Shown one piece after another: positions 28,073 through 37,485 of a DNA stretch of 64,000 bases. Under the pieces are notes generated by a model. That model saw nothing but the letters and a program-made list of their open reading frames with translations. It did no database searches and had not been told where the DNA came from. Position 1 is the first letter of the stretch, and each line of letters begins with the position of its first letter. The position numbers and the translations under genes are program-made. The stretch lies in the NCBI RefSeq assembly GCF_030730925.1, contig NZ_JAVAMB010000001.1, positions 866,085-930,084 on the forward strand. Reading direction: 5' to 3'. The stretch comes from Flavobacterium sp. DG2-3 (GTDB lineage Bacteria > Bacteroidota > Bacteroidia > Flavobacteriales > Flavobacteriaceae).

Positions 28073-29665
28073 ATGCGAAATTTTACTTTTTCATTGATTA
28101 TTGCCGCAGTCAGTTTTTTTGCTTTTTCATTTAATTCTACTACCAAAAACAGAGCTGATTTTACAAATCGGAAAGCGGTTTCAATTATCACTATTGATGC
28201 TACTTCGATTAATGCATTCTTTAAAAAATATCCCAAACTTAAAAAGTATCAGAAAGATGTTGAGGATATCTACAAAGCCAAACAATACAAATCTATTTGG
28301 TATGATGACAAAAGCATAACCGAATTTGGAGCGCTTTTATATCAAAAAGTAAATGTGCTAAAAGATCAGGGAATCGAGGCTACAATGCCTTATAAGGATG
28401 TAATTGACCAAGCTTTTAACGAAAGCGATAATATCGAGCCTCCGCAAATTGATACAGAATTATTGCTTACAAACATGTATGTGTTTTATGCCAGTAACGT
28501 TTACTCTGGAGTAGATCCAGCAACGTTAAAAAAAATAGGCTGGTTTCTTCCAGCAAAAAATATTTCTTACGCTCGAATTTTAGACTCTCTTATTGTTGAT
28601 TCTGATCGATTAAATGAAGATGATTATTTGTTATTCTCACAATATTATAAACTTCAGGATGCTTTAAAGAAATACAGAAAGATAGAAAAAGATGGTCTTT
28701 GGCAGAAAATCACGATTGATAGCGCTACTTACAAGGATATGAGACCAGATACTACTGCACCAGCGATAAAACAAATAAGACAAAGGCTCTATGTGCTTGG
28801 CGATCTCAAGCAAGATTCTAAAAGTGATTTTTATGATAGAGAGTTGATGGATGGTGTTATGAATTACAAAAAAAGACACGGTTTGACGCTCAATTATATT
28901 ATTAATAGAGATCATATTAAGCAGTTTAATGAACCGATTAGTAAAAGAATCAAAACCATTATGCTAAATATGGAACGATGCAGATGGATTCCGACCAAAT
29001 TGGCACGAGCAGAAGAATATGTAATGGTTAATATTCCGTCTTTCAGAATGTTCTATGTTAAAGACGGCAAGTATGATTTGGTGTCGGATATTTTTGTAGG
29101 CAATAGGCTTAGCGAAACCGTCATATTCAGCGGTAATATGGACCGTATTGTTTTTAGCCCTTATTGGTATGTTCCGAACAGTATTATTCAGAATGAGCTC
29201 AAACTCCAAATTGCCAGTAATAAAAATTATCTTGCCGAACATAATATGGAATGGAATGGAGGGAAAGTAAGACAAAAACCAGGACCTAAAAATTCGCTAG
29301 GATTAGTGAAATTTATGTTTCCAAATCCAAATGACATTTACATGCATGACACACCTGCTAAAAGTTTGTTCCAGTTTGAAAATCGTACATTCAGTCATGG
29401 CTGCATCAATGTAAAAGAAGCAAAACAATTGGCTTTGCATATTTTAAAAGATGATCCAGATTGGCCAGTTGATAAAATTGAAAAAGCCATGAGCGGCGAA
29501 AAAGAAACTACTTGCATGCTTAAACGTAAAATTCCGGTTTACATAGGGTATTTTACGGCTTGGGTTCAGGACAATGGAGAGATAAATTTCTTTCCAGATG
29601 TGTATAGCCGCGATGAGAGTTTAGATAAATTGCTTTATTCGGATGCTGTAACGATGAAAGATTAA
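28073..29665 (+). CDS. L,D-transpeptidase (YcbB-like)
   Basis: Periplasmic enzyme that makes 3-3 cross-links or attaches proteins to peptidoglycan; 530 residues with a signal/anchor segment (MRNFTFSLIIAAVSFFAFSF). A peptidoglycan-binding-like region lies around 220-290 (RQRLYVLGDL...GVMNYKKRHGL). The YkuD catalytic domain has HDTPAKSLFQ followed by FSHGCINVKEA, with the nucleophile Cys444 and its preceding His. The length and domain order fit the YcbB/LdtD group rather than short Ldts. It is a single gene with a strong terminator. Confidence 0.93.
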   Translation: MRNFTFSLIIAAVSFFAFSFNSTTKNRADFTNRKAVSIITIDATSINAFFKKYPKLKKYQKDVEDIYKAKQYKSIWYDDKSITEFGALLYQKVNVLKDQGIEATMPYKDVIDQAFNESDNIEPPQIDTELLLTNMYVFYASNVYSGVDPATLKKIGWFLPAKNISYARILDSLIVDSDRLNEDDYLLFSQYYKLQDALKKYRKIEKDGLWQKITIDSATYKDMRPDTTAPAIKQIRQRLYVLGDLKQDSKSDFYDRELMDGVMNYKKRHGLTLNYIINRDHIKQFNEPISKRIKTIMLNMERCRWIPTKLARAEEYVMVNIPSFRMFYVKDGKYDLVSDIFVGNRLSETVIFSGNMDRIVFSPYWYVPNSIIQNELKLQIASNKNYLAEHNMEWNGGKVRQKPGPKNSLGLVKFMFPNPNDIYMHDTPAKSLFQFENRTFSHGCINVKEAKQLALHILKDDPDWPVDKIEKAMSGEKETTCMLKRKIPVYIGYFTAWVQDNGEINFFPDVYSRDESLDKLLYSDAVTMKD

Positions 29666-29669
29666 AAAC

Positions 29670-29712
29670 AAAAGCCCGACGGATTTTACTGAAATCTGTC
29701 GGGCTTCTTTAA
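29670..29712 (+). terminator. Rho-independent terminator
   Basis: AAGCCCGACGGATT (29672-29685) pairs with AATCTGTCGGGCTT (29693-29706), with a T-run after it. It probably serves both converging genes. Confidence 0.9.
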
Positions 29713-29730
29713 AAAAAATGGTCTACAAGC

Positions 29731-32157
29731 TTATTCGTATTTTAGATATTTTAATACATCTATTTTGGTAACCTGAAACGCTTTTGTTAAAACAATAATT
29801 AAAGTTAAAATCAAAAGAGAAATCAGGGCAATTACAAAAGGAACGGATGATATTCCGATTCTAAAAGCGAAATCTTCGAGCCATTTCTGTAATAATATAT
29901 AAGCAGGAACAATTCCGATTCCAAATCCTATTAAACAGAAAACAATATACTGTTTCGACAATTCTTTTAAGAGTATATCTGTTTCAGCTCCTAAAGTTTT
30001 TCGAATGGCGATTTCTTTCAATCTTCTCTCCATCGAAAATGATGCCAAAGCAAACAATCCAAACACAGCAATTACAATTACGACTAGATTTAAGATGAAA
30101 AATAGGTTTTTTTGCTTTACTTGTTCTTCATAAGTTCGCGCAAATCCTTTGTTAACAAATTCGTAGTCAAAAGGATAGTCAGGGTTTACATTTTTCTCCC
30201 AGTATAATTTCAATTTTTCTAACGTTTCTGTTAAATTATTTGGAGAGACCTTTACAAGGACAGTTCCAAAGTTATTCCACTTTAAAGTTTTAAGATTTAT
30301 AAAAACCATTGGAGGCACTTTATTCTGTAATCCCGTTAGGTTAAAATCTTTTACAACCCCGACAATTTTAAATTTTAAATTATCTCCTCCGTTGCTCCAA
30401 CCAGAAGTTATAATAGTATTAACTGGATTTTTTAGATTTAATTCTTTAACCAGTGTCTCATTCATTAACATACTGCTAATAGTATCTGATGCAAATTCAG
30501 GAGATAAATCGCGTCCTTGAGCCATTTTTATGTTCATCATGTCTAAGAAACCAAAATCCATTTCGATGTTTTTTGGCTGTACAAAAATCCCATTATGTTT
30601 AAATCCTGAACTAGAACCGCTTGAACTTCCAAACGCTCCTGCAAAAACAGTAACATCAACGACACCTGGAATCTTTTTCATTTCTTGTTTTTGTACCAGA
30701 TATTGATCTGTTCTTCTAATTCTGTCTGGAGTATTATAACGAATCGAAAGAACCTGATCTCCGCTAAAGCCCAGATCTTTATTCATCATATAATCAACCT
30801 GCGAGTTCACAATTAAGGCGCCGATGATAAAAAATGCAGCAATTCCGAACTGAAAAATAAGCATCGAATTTCGAATCCAGATTCCGCTTTTGCTTCTCGA
30901 AAAATTACCTTTTAATACTTTTAAAGTCTCAAAGTTTGAAATATAAATGGCCGGGAATATACCTGCAAGAACAATTACTAATCCAAAAATGAAAATGAGT
31001 TGCAGGTAAAATTCGCTACCATTCAAAGTCAAAGTTTTTCTTAAAAAAGAATTATAATAAGGCAATGAAAGTTCGACAATGGCAAGAGCAAATAAAATAG
31101 CCAGCGTTACAATTATAGCTGTTTCAAAAATAAATTGAGTTATAATCTGTTTTTTTGAAGCGCCTACAATTTTACGTACTCCAACTTCTTTTGCACGCTT
31201 TATTGCAGATGCTGTTGCCAGATTGATATAGTTAACCAGCGATAAAACCAGAATCAAAATGGATAAACCAGCCATGATGTAAAGCAGTTTTAAATTACCA
31301 ACACCTTCTGGGTAATTTTGTCCCGCAGAACTTTTGGTTCCATGCAGACGAGAAGTTTTTAATTGGTCTAATATGACTTTTATTTCTCCATTCTCTTTGA
31401 CATATTGAGCCACAGTCATTCCACTTTCTTTGGCATCTTTTACAGTTCTGTTTACAAAATAGACATTTTGCATTTTCTTTAAAACAGCATCAATATTGGC
31501 ATCTTTTTTTGTTCTAATCAATAAGCCGTAATTAAAATTTCCCCAGCTGTTTTCGTCGCCTTCCCTTTTTACTCCGTTAAAAACAAAAGAAGGCTGAATA
31601 GATGAAGGCTTAATAATTCTATAAACCGATTTTATAGTATAATTTTTTCCTCCAAAAACAATAGATTTACCAATTGGATCCTCATTTTTAAAAAATAATT
31701 GCGCCTGTTCTTCAGAAATAGCGACACTATTTTTTTCTTTCAGAATATTAGTTTTTGCTCCTTTTATAATATCAAAAGGAAAAAAATCGAAGAAATTTTC
31801 GTCAGTGGTGGTTATGTTTTTAACCACTACTTTTTGATTCTCGTATTTGATAAGATCTTCGTCGTACCAAGTGTTAAAGAAGCATATTTTTTCGATTTCT
31901 GGAATTGTAGCTTTGCAAGTTTCTCCAAACGGAATCGAATTCGATCCCCAAGTGTCCCCATTGCTAAGCCTGTTCAAAACCATGTAAGTATTGTCTTTTC
32001 CAGGATTCCATTGATCGTAAGCATGTTCGTTATTCCAGTACAGAATGGCAAAAATGACCGCAGAAATTCCGATGCTTAATCCTAGAACATTTAAAAACGA
32101 AAACAGTTTGCTTTGCTTTAAATGATATATAAATATTTTAAACCAGTTAAAAATCAT
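29731..32157 (-). CDS. ABC transporter permease (MacB/FtsX type)
   Basis: Inner-membrane permease of 808 residues built as two copies of the FtsX module. Each copy has one N-terminal TM, a large MacB-like periplasmic domain and three C-terminal TMs. TM1 is LFSFLNVLGLSIGISAVIF; the first block is about 290-400 and the second about 680-800. The cytoplasmic motif KEVGVRKIVGASKKQI occurs once and its repeat KEIAIRKTLGAETDIL once, confirming the duplication. Such exporters use transmembrane conformational work on periplasmic substrates (lipoproteins, peptides or drugs). It forms an operon with the ATPase and the HlyD-like adaptor upstream. Confidence 0.93.
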   Translation of the reverse strand: MIFNWFKIFIYHLKQSKLFSFLNVLGLSIGISAVIFAILYWNNEHAYDQWNPGKDNTYMVLNRLSNGDTWGSNSIPFGETCKATIPEIEKICFFNTWYDEDLIKYENQKVVVKNITTTDENFFDFFPFDIIKGAKTNILKEKNSVAISEEQAQLFFKNEDPIGKSIVFGGKNYTIKSVYRIIKPSSIQPSFVFNGVKREGDENSWGNFNYGLLIRTKKDANIDAVLKKMQNVYFVNRTVKDAKESGMTVAQYVKENGEIKVILDQLKTSRLHGTKSSAGQNYPEGVGNLKLLYIMAGLSILILVLSLVNYINLATASAIKRAKEVGVRKIVGASKKQIITQFIFETAIIVTLAILFALAIVELSLPYYNSFLRKTLTLNGSEFYLQLIFIFGLVIVLAGIFPAIYISNFETLKVLKGNFSRSKSGIWIRNSMLIFQFGIAAFFIIGALIVNSQVDYMMNKDLGFSGDQVLSIRYNTPDRIRRTDQYLVQKQEMKKIPGVVDVTVFAGAFGSSSGSSSGFKHNGIFVQPKNIEMDFGFLDMMNIKMAQGRDLSPEFASDTISSMLMNETLVKELNLKNPVNTIITSGWSNGGDNLKFKIVGVVKDFNLTGLQNKVPPMVFINLKTLKWNNFGTVLVKVSPNNLTETLEKLKLYWEKNVNPDYPFDYEFVNKGFARTYEEQVKQKNLFFILNLVVIVIAVFGLFALASFSMERRLKEIAIRKTLGAETDILLKELSKQYIVFCLIGFGIGIVPAYILLQKWLEDFAFRIGISSVPFVIALISLLILTLIIVLTKAFQVTKIDVLKYLKYE

Positions 32158-32290
32158 TTTGATGTATATTTTTTATAGTTGATATGGCAGTTTTTGAAAC
32201 CTTTTCAGGCTTTAGATCATTGTAAAAATCTTGCAGACTAATTCTACCAGAACTACGAATGCTGTGACAATAATTTTAATCATCAGTTTG

Positions 32291-32998
32291 TTATTTAGCG
32301 TCCATAAAAACATCAACATTTCGTTGATTTAATTTCTCAGAAAATATAACTCCATCTTTCATGTGAATGGTTCTTTGCGAAAAAGAAGCATCATAATCAG
32401 AGTGGGTAACCATCAAAATAGTAGCGCCTTTAGCATGTAAATCGGTTAAAAGTTCCATTACTTCATTACCGTTTTTACTATCTAAGTTTCCTGTTGGCTC
32501 ATCGGCCAAAATAATCTTCGGGTCATTTACCAAAGCTCTTGCAACGGCAACTCTCTGCTGCTGACCTCCAGAAAGCTGTTGCGGAAAATGTCTCAATCGA
32601 TGCGAAATATTTAGTTTCTCAGCAATCGCTTCAATCTTTTGCTTTCTTTCAGAAGCTTTTACATTGTTGTAAAGCAAAGGCAATTCGATATTGTCATAAA
32701 CAGAAAGCTCATCGATTAGATTGAAATTCTGAAAAATGAAACCAATATTTTCTTTTCTAACTTTCGCTCTTCCTTTTTCTTTTAAGCCAATCATTTCCTG
32801 ATCTAGCAACTTATAGCTTCCGCCATCTGCACTGTCCAAAAGACCGATAATATTCAGTAAAGTTGATTTTCCACAGCCAGAAGGCCCCATAATAGTTAAA
32901 AAATCTCCTTTTTTTATTTCTAAATTGATTCCACTCAAAGCAGCAGTTTCTATTTCTTCTGTTCTAAAAACTTTGGTTAAATTCTGAATTGTGATCAT
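32291..32998 (-). CDS. ABC transporter ATP-binding protein (LolD/MacB type)
   Basis: Cytoplasmic ATPase of 235 residues that powers the adjacent FtsX-type permease. Walker A GPSGCGKST is at 38-46, then the Q-loop in IGFIFQNFNL, the signature LSGGQQQRVAVARAL, Walker B IILADEPTGNLD and the switch His in MVTHSDYD. It lies between the adaptor and permease genes on one strand with gaps of 97 and 133 bp, so one transcript is likely. Confidence 0.95.
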   Translation of the reverse strand: MITIQNLTKVFRTEEIETAALSGINLEIKKGDFLTIMGPSGCGKSTLLNIIGLLDSADGGSYKLLDQEMIGLKEKGRAKVRKENIGFIFQNFNLIDELSVYDNIELPLLYNNVKASERKQKIEAIAEKLNISHRLRHFPQQLSGGQQQRVAVARALVNDPKIILADEPTGNLDSKNGNEVMELLTDLHAKGATILMVTHSDYDASFSQRTIHMKDGVIFSEKLNQRNVDVFMDAK

Positions 32999-33095
32999 AA
33001 TTTTTTAAGGTTTTGAAATGTTATTAAATACGTTTTTTGATTGATGATTGAAATGATGATTGTTGTTTATTGTTTTTGGTTTATTGTTTTGATAT

Positions 33096-34334
33096 TTATT
33101 CTAAAGAAAGCTCTTCAATATCTTTATAATCGGTATAAGAAGAAGTAACCACAGATTCGCCTTCTTTTAAACCTTCTAGAACTTCATAATAAGAAGGATT
33201 TTCGCGTCCTAACTTGATATTTCTTCTTACTGCTTTGTTTCCATTCACTACAAAAATCCATTTTCCTGCAGCTTCTTGGTTAAAAGCGCCTCTCGGAATT
33301 ACCAGTGTTTTATTTTTTTCAGATAAAATCAATTTTACGCCAAAGCTAAGTCCGTCTTGAAGAACAATATTTTCCTTAGATGAAAAAGCCAATTCTACAG
33401 TAAAACGTCCGCCTTTAACTTCAGGAATTACTTTAGTCACCATAACTTCAAGAGTTGCGCCTTTAAATTCTACTTGTCCTTTTAAACCTTCTCTAATTTT
33501 TTCTAGATAAAATTCATCAACTTCGGCAGCCAATTTGTAGCCTTTCTTAGAGTCGATTTTTCCGATGCTGTGACCTGCCTGAAAAGTCTGTCCCAAAACA
33601 GCTTCAAAAGAAGTTAATCGCCCTGTTTCTGGAGCTGTAATTAAAAAGTTTTTTTTATTATTTCTAAGAATATCCAAACTCTTTTCCATCGTCTGGATTG
33701 AACGGTTTATCTGCGAAATCTGAACCTGATTGCTTTGTTTTTCTTTTTGAATGCTCTGCTGAATTGTTCTTTTGCGCTCTTCCTGAAAACGAAGACTTTC
33801 TTTAAAAGTATTCCAGTCATTTTTAGAAATTACATCTTTTTCGTAAAGCTTCGCATTCATGTCGTACAGCCTTTTGGCGTCGTTATAATCGTGTTCAATC
33901 AGAACTAGATCTTTGTTTAAGTTCAATTCTTGATTTCTGATGTTTAGTTTTCCTGTATTTAAATTGTTGATTTGCTCGATAATAGCCGTTTCCTGAGTCA
34001 GATAATTCAGTTCTGTATTCGGATTGTACAAACGTGCCAGCGACTGTCCTTTGGTAACCATAGCACCGTTTTCTACAAAAATCTCTTTTACAGAACCGCC
34101 TTCAGTTACATTTACCAACATCATATTCAAAGGTTCTACTTTTGCCTGAAAAACGACAAAATCTTCGAAAAACGCTTTTTCTGCTTTTTGAATTACCAAT
34201 TCATCTGTTTTTACGTTTAAGGTTCTTTTGGTGTTAAAAGCAAAAATCGTGATGGTAAGCAAAACTAAAAAAACAGCAATTGCTATTGCGAGATATCTAA
34301 ATTTTTTATTTTTACGAGGAATTATCGTGTCCAT
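33096..34334 (-). CDS. HlyD-like periplasmic adaptor subunit
   Basis: Membrane-fusion protein linking the ABC permease to the outer envelope. One N-terminal TM (YLAIAIAVFLVLLTITIFAF) is followed by a lipoyl half (EPLNMMLVNVTEGGSVKEIFVENGAMV), a long coiled-coil hairpin (about 120-235), and beta-barrel and membrane-proximal domains ending in a conserved RGAFNQEAAGKWIFVV region. The start MDTIIPRKNKK (34334) is chosen: the longer frame starts with a TTG at 34361, only a few bases from a sigma-54-like promoter. It is the first gene of the export operon. Confidence 0.92.
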   Translation of the reverse strand: MDTIIPRKNKKFRYLAIAIAVFLVLLTITIFAFNTKRTLNVKTDELVIQKAEKAFFEDFVVFQAKVEPLNMMLVNVTEGGSVKEIFVENGAMVTKGQSLARLYNPNTELNYLTQETAIIEQINNLNTGKLNIRNQELNLNKDLVLIEHDYNDAKRLYDMNAKLYEKDVISKNDWNTFKESLRFQEERKRTIQQSIQKEKQSNQVQISQINRSIQTMEKSLDILRNNKKNFLITAPETGRLTSFEAVLGQTFQAGHSIGKIDSKKGYKLAAEVDEFYLEKIREGLKGQVEFKGATLEVMVTKVIPEVKGGRFTVELAFSSKENIVLQDGLSFGVKLILSEKNKTLVIPRGAFNQEAAGKWIFVVNGNKAVRRNIKLGRENPSYYEVLEGLKEGESVVTSSYTDYKDIEELSLE

Positions 34335-34363
34335 TTTTTTAATTATTTTACTGATAGTCAATA

Positions 34364-34379
34364 GGTAAATACTGTGCCA
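34364..34379 (-). promoter_or_regulatory. Candidate sigma-54 promoter of the export operon
   Basis: On the minus strand TGGCACAGTATTTACC matches the -24/-12 consensus TGGCAC-N5-TTGC except for one base in the -12 half (TTAC). It lies 30 bases before the adaptor ATG. The divergent gene encodes an NtrC-type sigma-54 activator, which supports the reading. Confidence 0.6.
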
Positions 34380-34442
34380 TAAAATTTATTATTTGTAAGG
34401 CATTGATTTTAAAGAGACTTTAAAAACCGTCTCAGAAAAGTA

Positions 34443-34482
34443 GTGTCCGATAATGAACAGTTGACCGTTCGGAAGCGGACAG
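34443..34482. promoter_or_regulatory. Candidate activator binding site
   Basis: TGTCCG and CGGACA form an inverted pair about 26 bases apart, 65-115 bp upstream of the sigma-54-like promoter and just before the regulator start. The position is right for an enhancer or autoregulatory site. The evidence is only the symmetry and context. Confidence 0.4.
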
Positions 34483-34494
34483 AAAAAACACCAC

Positions 34495-35847
34495 ATGAGA
34501 AAAAAACTAGCCCAAATATTAGTTGTTGACGATCAGGAAGAAATTCTTTTTTCTGCTAAAATGATTCTTAAGAAACATTTTGAAACGATTTTTACCACTA
34601 ATAGTCCAAAAAAAATCATTTCAATCTTAAGCGAAAATGACATCAACGTAGTTTTGCTGGATATGAATTACCGAATTGGTTTTGAAGACGGGCGCGAAGG
34701 AATTCATTGGCTAAAAGAAATAAAAACGCTTTCGCCAAACACAATTGTAATCTTAATGACGGCTTTTGGTAAAATCGAAACTGCTGTAGAAGGCATTAAA
34801 ATAGGCGCTTTTGATTATGTTTTAAAACCTTGGAATAACGAAAAACTGCTTGAAATCATTGATAAAGCGGTTACCGAAAGCAGAAAAAACAATAAAAAAA
34901 CAGTTGATAAATTAGAAAAAACAGAAAAGAAATATTTCGTCGGAACTTCGGCCAAAATAAAACAAGCTTATGCTATTGCAGAAAAAGTAGCCCGAACCGA
35001 TGCCAATGTTTTGATTTTGGGCGAAAACGGAACTGGAAAGTATGTCTTTGCCGAATATATTCATCAGCATTCTGAAAGAAAAAATCAGCCTTTTGTACAT
35101 GTAGATTTAGGTTCGTTGAGCGATAATTTGTTCGAAAGCGAACTTTTTGGTTATGCTAAAGGCGCTTTTACTGATGCTAAAATAGATACTGCCGGAAGAT
35201 TTGAAACAGCACAAAACGGCACTATTTTCTTAGACGAAATAGGGAATATTCCGCTTCATCTTCAAGCCAAATTACTCCATGTCTTGCAGACTAAAACAGT
35301 AACGCGTTTGGGAGAAAGTAAACCAAGACCGCTGAATGTTCGCGTTGTTGCGGCGACAAACAGCGATATTAAAACAGAAGTAAAAAATAAAACGTTTCGT
35401 GAAGATTTACTTTATAGAATCAATACAATGGAAATTAATCTTCCATCTTTACGCGAAAGAAAAGACGATATTGTACCGATGGCGAACTTTATTTTAGAAC
35501 AGATTGCTGAAAAATACAATCAGCAAGATTTAAAATTTGAAGATAATGCGGCTTCTTATTTAGAAAAATATCCGTGGAAAGGAAATGTCCGCGAAATGGA
35601 AAACAAAATCGAACGCGCTCTGATTCTCGCTGAAAATAATACCATTTCAGTATTAGATTTAGATATTTTAGATTTTGAAGAAATTCAAGAAAATGATGAA
35701 AATCCGTTGTCTGAAATGGAAAAAGGTGCAATCGAAAAAGCATTGTTCAAACATAACGGAAATATCAGTAAAACTGCCGAAGAATTAGGTTTGTCGCGCG
35801 CGGCCTTATATAGAAGAATTGAAAAATACGATTTGAAGAATACTTAA
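34495..35847 (+). CDS. Sigma-54-dependent NtrC-type response regulator
   Basis: Transcription activator of 450 residues. A receiver domain (phospho-acceptor Asp56 in VVLLDMNY) is followed by an AAA+ domain with Walker A GENGTGK (176-182), the GAFTGA-loop variant GAFTDA (223-228) and GTIFLDEIGNIP as Walker B, then a Fis-type DNA-binding helix pair (GNISKTAEELGLSRAALYRRIEKY). The Gly-to-Asp change in the sigma-54 contact loop is notable, although GAFTDA seems common in Bacteroidota members. It is transcribed divergently from the export operon and upstream of its kinase. Confidence 0.95.
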   Translation: MRKKLAQILVVDDQEEILFSAKMILKKHFETIFTTNSPKKIISILSENDINVVLLDMNYRIGFEDGREGIHWLKEIKTLSPNTIVILMTAFGKIETAVEGIKIGAFDYVLKPWNNEKLLEIIDKAVTESRKNNKKTVDKLEKTEKKYFVGTSAKIKQAYAIAEKVARTDANVLILGENGTGKYVFAEYIHQHSERKNQPFVHVDLGSLSDNLFESELFGYAKGAFTDAKIDTAGRFETAQNGTIFLDEIGNIPLHLQAKLLHVLQTKTVTRLGESKPRPLNVRVVAATNSDIKTEVKNKTFREDLLYRINTMEINLPSLRERKDDIVPMANFILEQIAEKYNQQDLKFEDNAASYLEKYPWKGNVREMENKIERALILAENNTISVLDLDILDFEEIQENDENPLSEMEKGAIEKALFKHNGNISKTAEELGLSRAALYRRIEKYDLKNT

Positions 35848-35860
35848 ACATAGTATGATT

Positions 35861-35970
35861 TTACCGCAAAGCACGCAAAGTATTTTTCTAGCAAGGTTTA
35901 TAATTCCTTTATTAAGTTCGCAAAGCTATCTGGCGACCTTAGCGTAAATCCTTGCGGTCTTTGCGGTTAA
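35861..35970. repeat. Palindromic repeat (CCGCAAAG family)
   Basis: TTACCGCAAAGCACGCAAAG on the left faces CCTTGCGGTCTTTGCGGTTAA on the right. It lies between the regulator and kinase genes, within what should be one transcript. Confidence 0.8.
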
Positions 35971-35991
35971 ATTTTAAGTTAAAAAAATAAC

Positions 35992-37317
35992 ATGAAGAAT
36001 TGGAAATTTTATAATGCATTGTTTATAAGAGTTGTGTTTGTAATGGCACTATTTCTCTGCAGTGCTTTGTTGTTTTATAAAGGGTTTCAATTCAACGGGA
36101 TTCTAGTCGGAACTTTTGTTTTGATATTTCTGTTCGAAATGTATTTTTTTGTCAAAAATCAATTGATGTTTTATGATAAAACGATTAATTCCATTTTGCA
36201 CGACGACTTTTCTGCCCATTTTCCAGAAGAGCATAAAAAAGACAATTTTAATAGTTTGTATCTTTTATACGATACTTTAAAGGTTCAGAAACAAGAGCAG
36301 ATTTCCAAAGAATTAATCTATCGTTCGATTTTGAACAGTATCGATACTGCCGCTCTCATTTTAGAAAAAGAAGAAGACAGCTGGTCGATTTTCATTATGA
36401 ACGATTGTTTTTCGAATCTGTTTAAAGTACCGAAAGTAAGCCATTGGAAATATCTACAAAATTATCTTCCGGGACTTTGCAATGAAATCGAAAACGTAGA
36501 TTTTAGCGAACTTAAAACGGCAATTTCGATTAAAATAGAAGATCAGGATTTGCAGACTTTTATGTTACAGACTTCTCGCACGCAAACCTATAACAAAGAA
36601 TATTTTATTATTTTATTGGATAGTATTCAGCGTGTTATTGAGAAAAAAGAAAAAGAAGCTTGGATTAATTTAATGAAGATTATTTCGCATGAATTAATGA
36701 ATTCTCTAACGCCGATTCGTGCGCTTTCGCAGAATTTACTTCATATTGTAGATCAAGATGAATTGGAAGAAGATGATTTTGAAGACATTAAAAGCAGTAT
36801 TTCGACGATCATAAACAGAAGTGATCATTTGCAGTTTTTTGTCGAAAATTACCGCAAATTGGCCATGCTTCCGACTCCCAATAAGCAAATGACGCCTATA
36901 AATGCTTTGTTTGAAGATTGCTTGCGCATAATGAGTCCGATTTTGAAGGAGGAAGGAATTGAATTAATAAATGAAGTTCATAGTTCGCGCTCGATTCTGA
37001 TTGATAAAAATCAGATGGAGCAGGTAATTATCAATTTGATTACCAATAGTATTCACGCTTTAAAAGAAAAAGAAGAAAAGAAACTGATTATTTCCAGCTA
37101 TACCGAAAACAACCGCTTTTTTATCGTGATTTCAGACAATGGAAAAGGTGTAGATGCAGAAATTAGAGACAAAGTTTTCCTTCCATTTTTCACCACAAGA
37201 AAAGACGGCGCCGGAATTGGATTAACGCTTTCTAAAAATATCATCGAAGCGCACGGAGGCTATTTAAGCTATCAAACCGACGAAGATCAAACTAGTTTTG
37301 TGATATGCTTGATTTAA
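35992..37317 (+). CDS. Sensor histidine kinase
   Basis: Membrane kinase of 441 residues, partner of the NtrC-type regulator. Two N-terminal TM helices (about 10-55) enclose almost no periplasmic loop, so it probably senses within the membrane or cytoplasm. A PAS-like region (about 95-215) precedes the H-box, His233 in ISHELMNSLTPIRALSQNL. The catalytic domain has the N-box NQMEQVIINLITNSIHAL, the G1 box SDNGKGV and GAGIGLTLSKNIIEAHGG. Intramembrane-sensing kinases next to ABC exporters often respond to envelope stress or antimicrobials, which is an inference here. Confidence 0.93.
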   Translation: MKNWKFYNALFIRVVFVMALFLCSALLFYKGFQFNGILVGTFVLIFLFEMYFFVKNQLMFYDKTINSILHDDFSAHFPEEHKKDNFNSLYLLYDTLKVQKQEQISKELIYRSILNSIDTAALILEKEEDSWSIFIMNDCFSNLFKVPKVSHWKYLQNYLPGLCNEIENVDFSELKTAISIKIEDQDLQTFMLQTSRTQTYNKEYFIILLDSIQRVIEKKEKEAWINLMKIISHELMNSLTPIRALSQNLLHIVDQDELEEDDFEDIKSSISTIINRSDHLQFFVENYRKLAMLPTPNKQMTPINALFEDCLRIMSPILKEEGIELINEVHSSRSILIDKNQMEQVIINLITNSIHALKEKEEKKLIISSYTENNRFFIVISDNGKGVDAEIRDKVFLPFFTTRKDGAGIGLTLSKNIIEAHGGYLSYQTDEDQTSFVICLI

Positions 37318-37321
37318 AAAA

Positions 37322-37481
37322 TGAACCATATAAGTGATATGAGTTCATTTAAAGTTTTGCTTTGTCATTTAATCTCGCAAAGACGCTAAGTCGCAAAGTT
37401 TATTTTAAATTTTCTTAGCGCCTTTGCGAGAGATATAAACACAATGTTAAAATAAACTTATATCACTTATATGGTTCAAAA
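37322..37481. repeat. Nested palindrome with ACCATATAAGT arms
   Basis: The left arm GAACCATATAAGTGATATGA is near 37323 and the right arm CTTATATCACTTATATGGTT near 37457. The inner module belongs to the CGCAAAG family (TCGCAAAGACGCTAAGTCGC against GCGCCTTTGCGAGA). Confidence 0.9.
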
Positions 37482-37485
37482 AAAA

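Noticed and set aside
37370..37440. CRISPR array
   Set aside because: The CGCAAAG repeats are palindromic pairs with 8-base phase, without unique spacers of even length; no cas genes are present.
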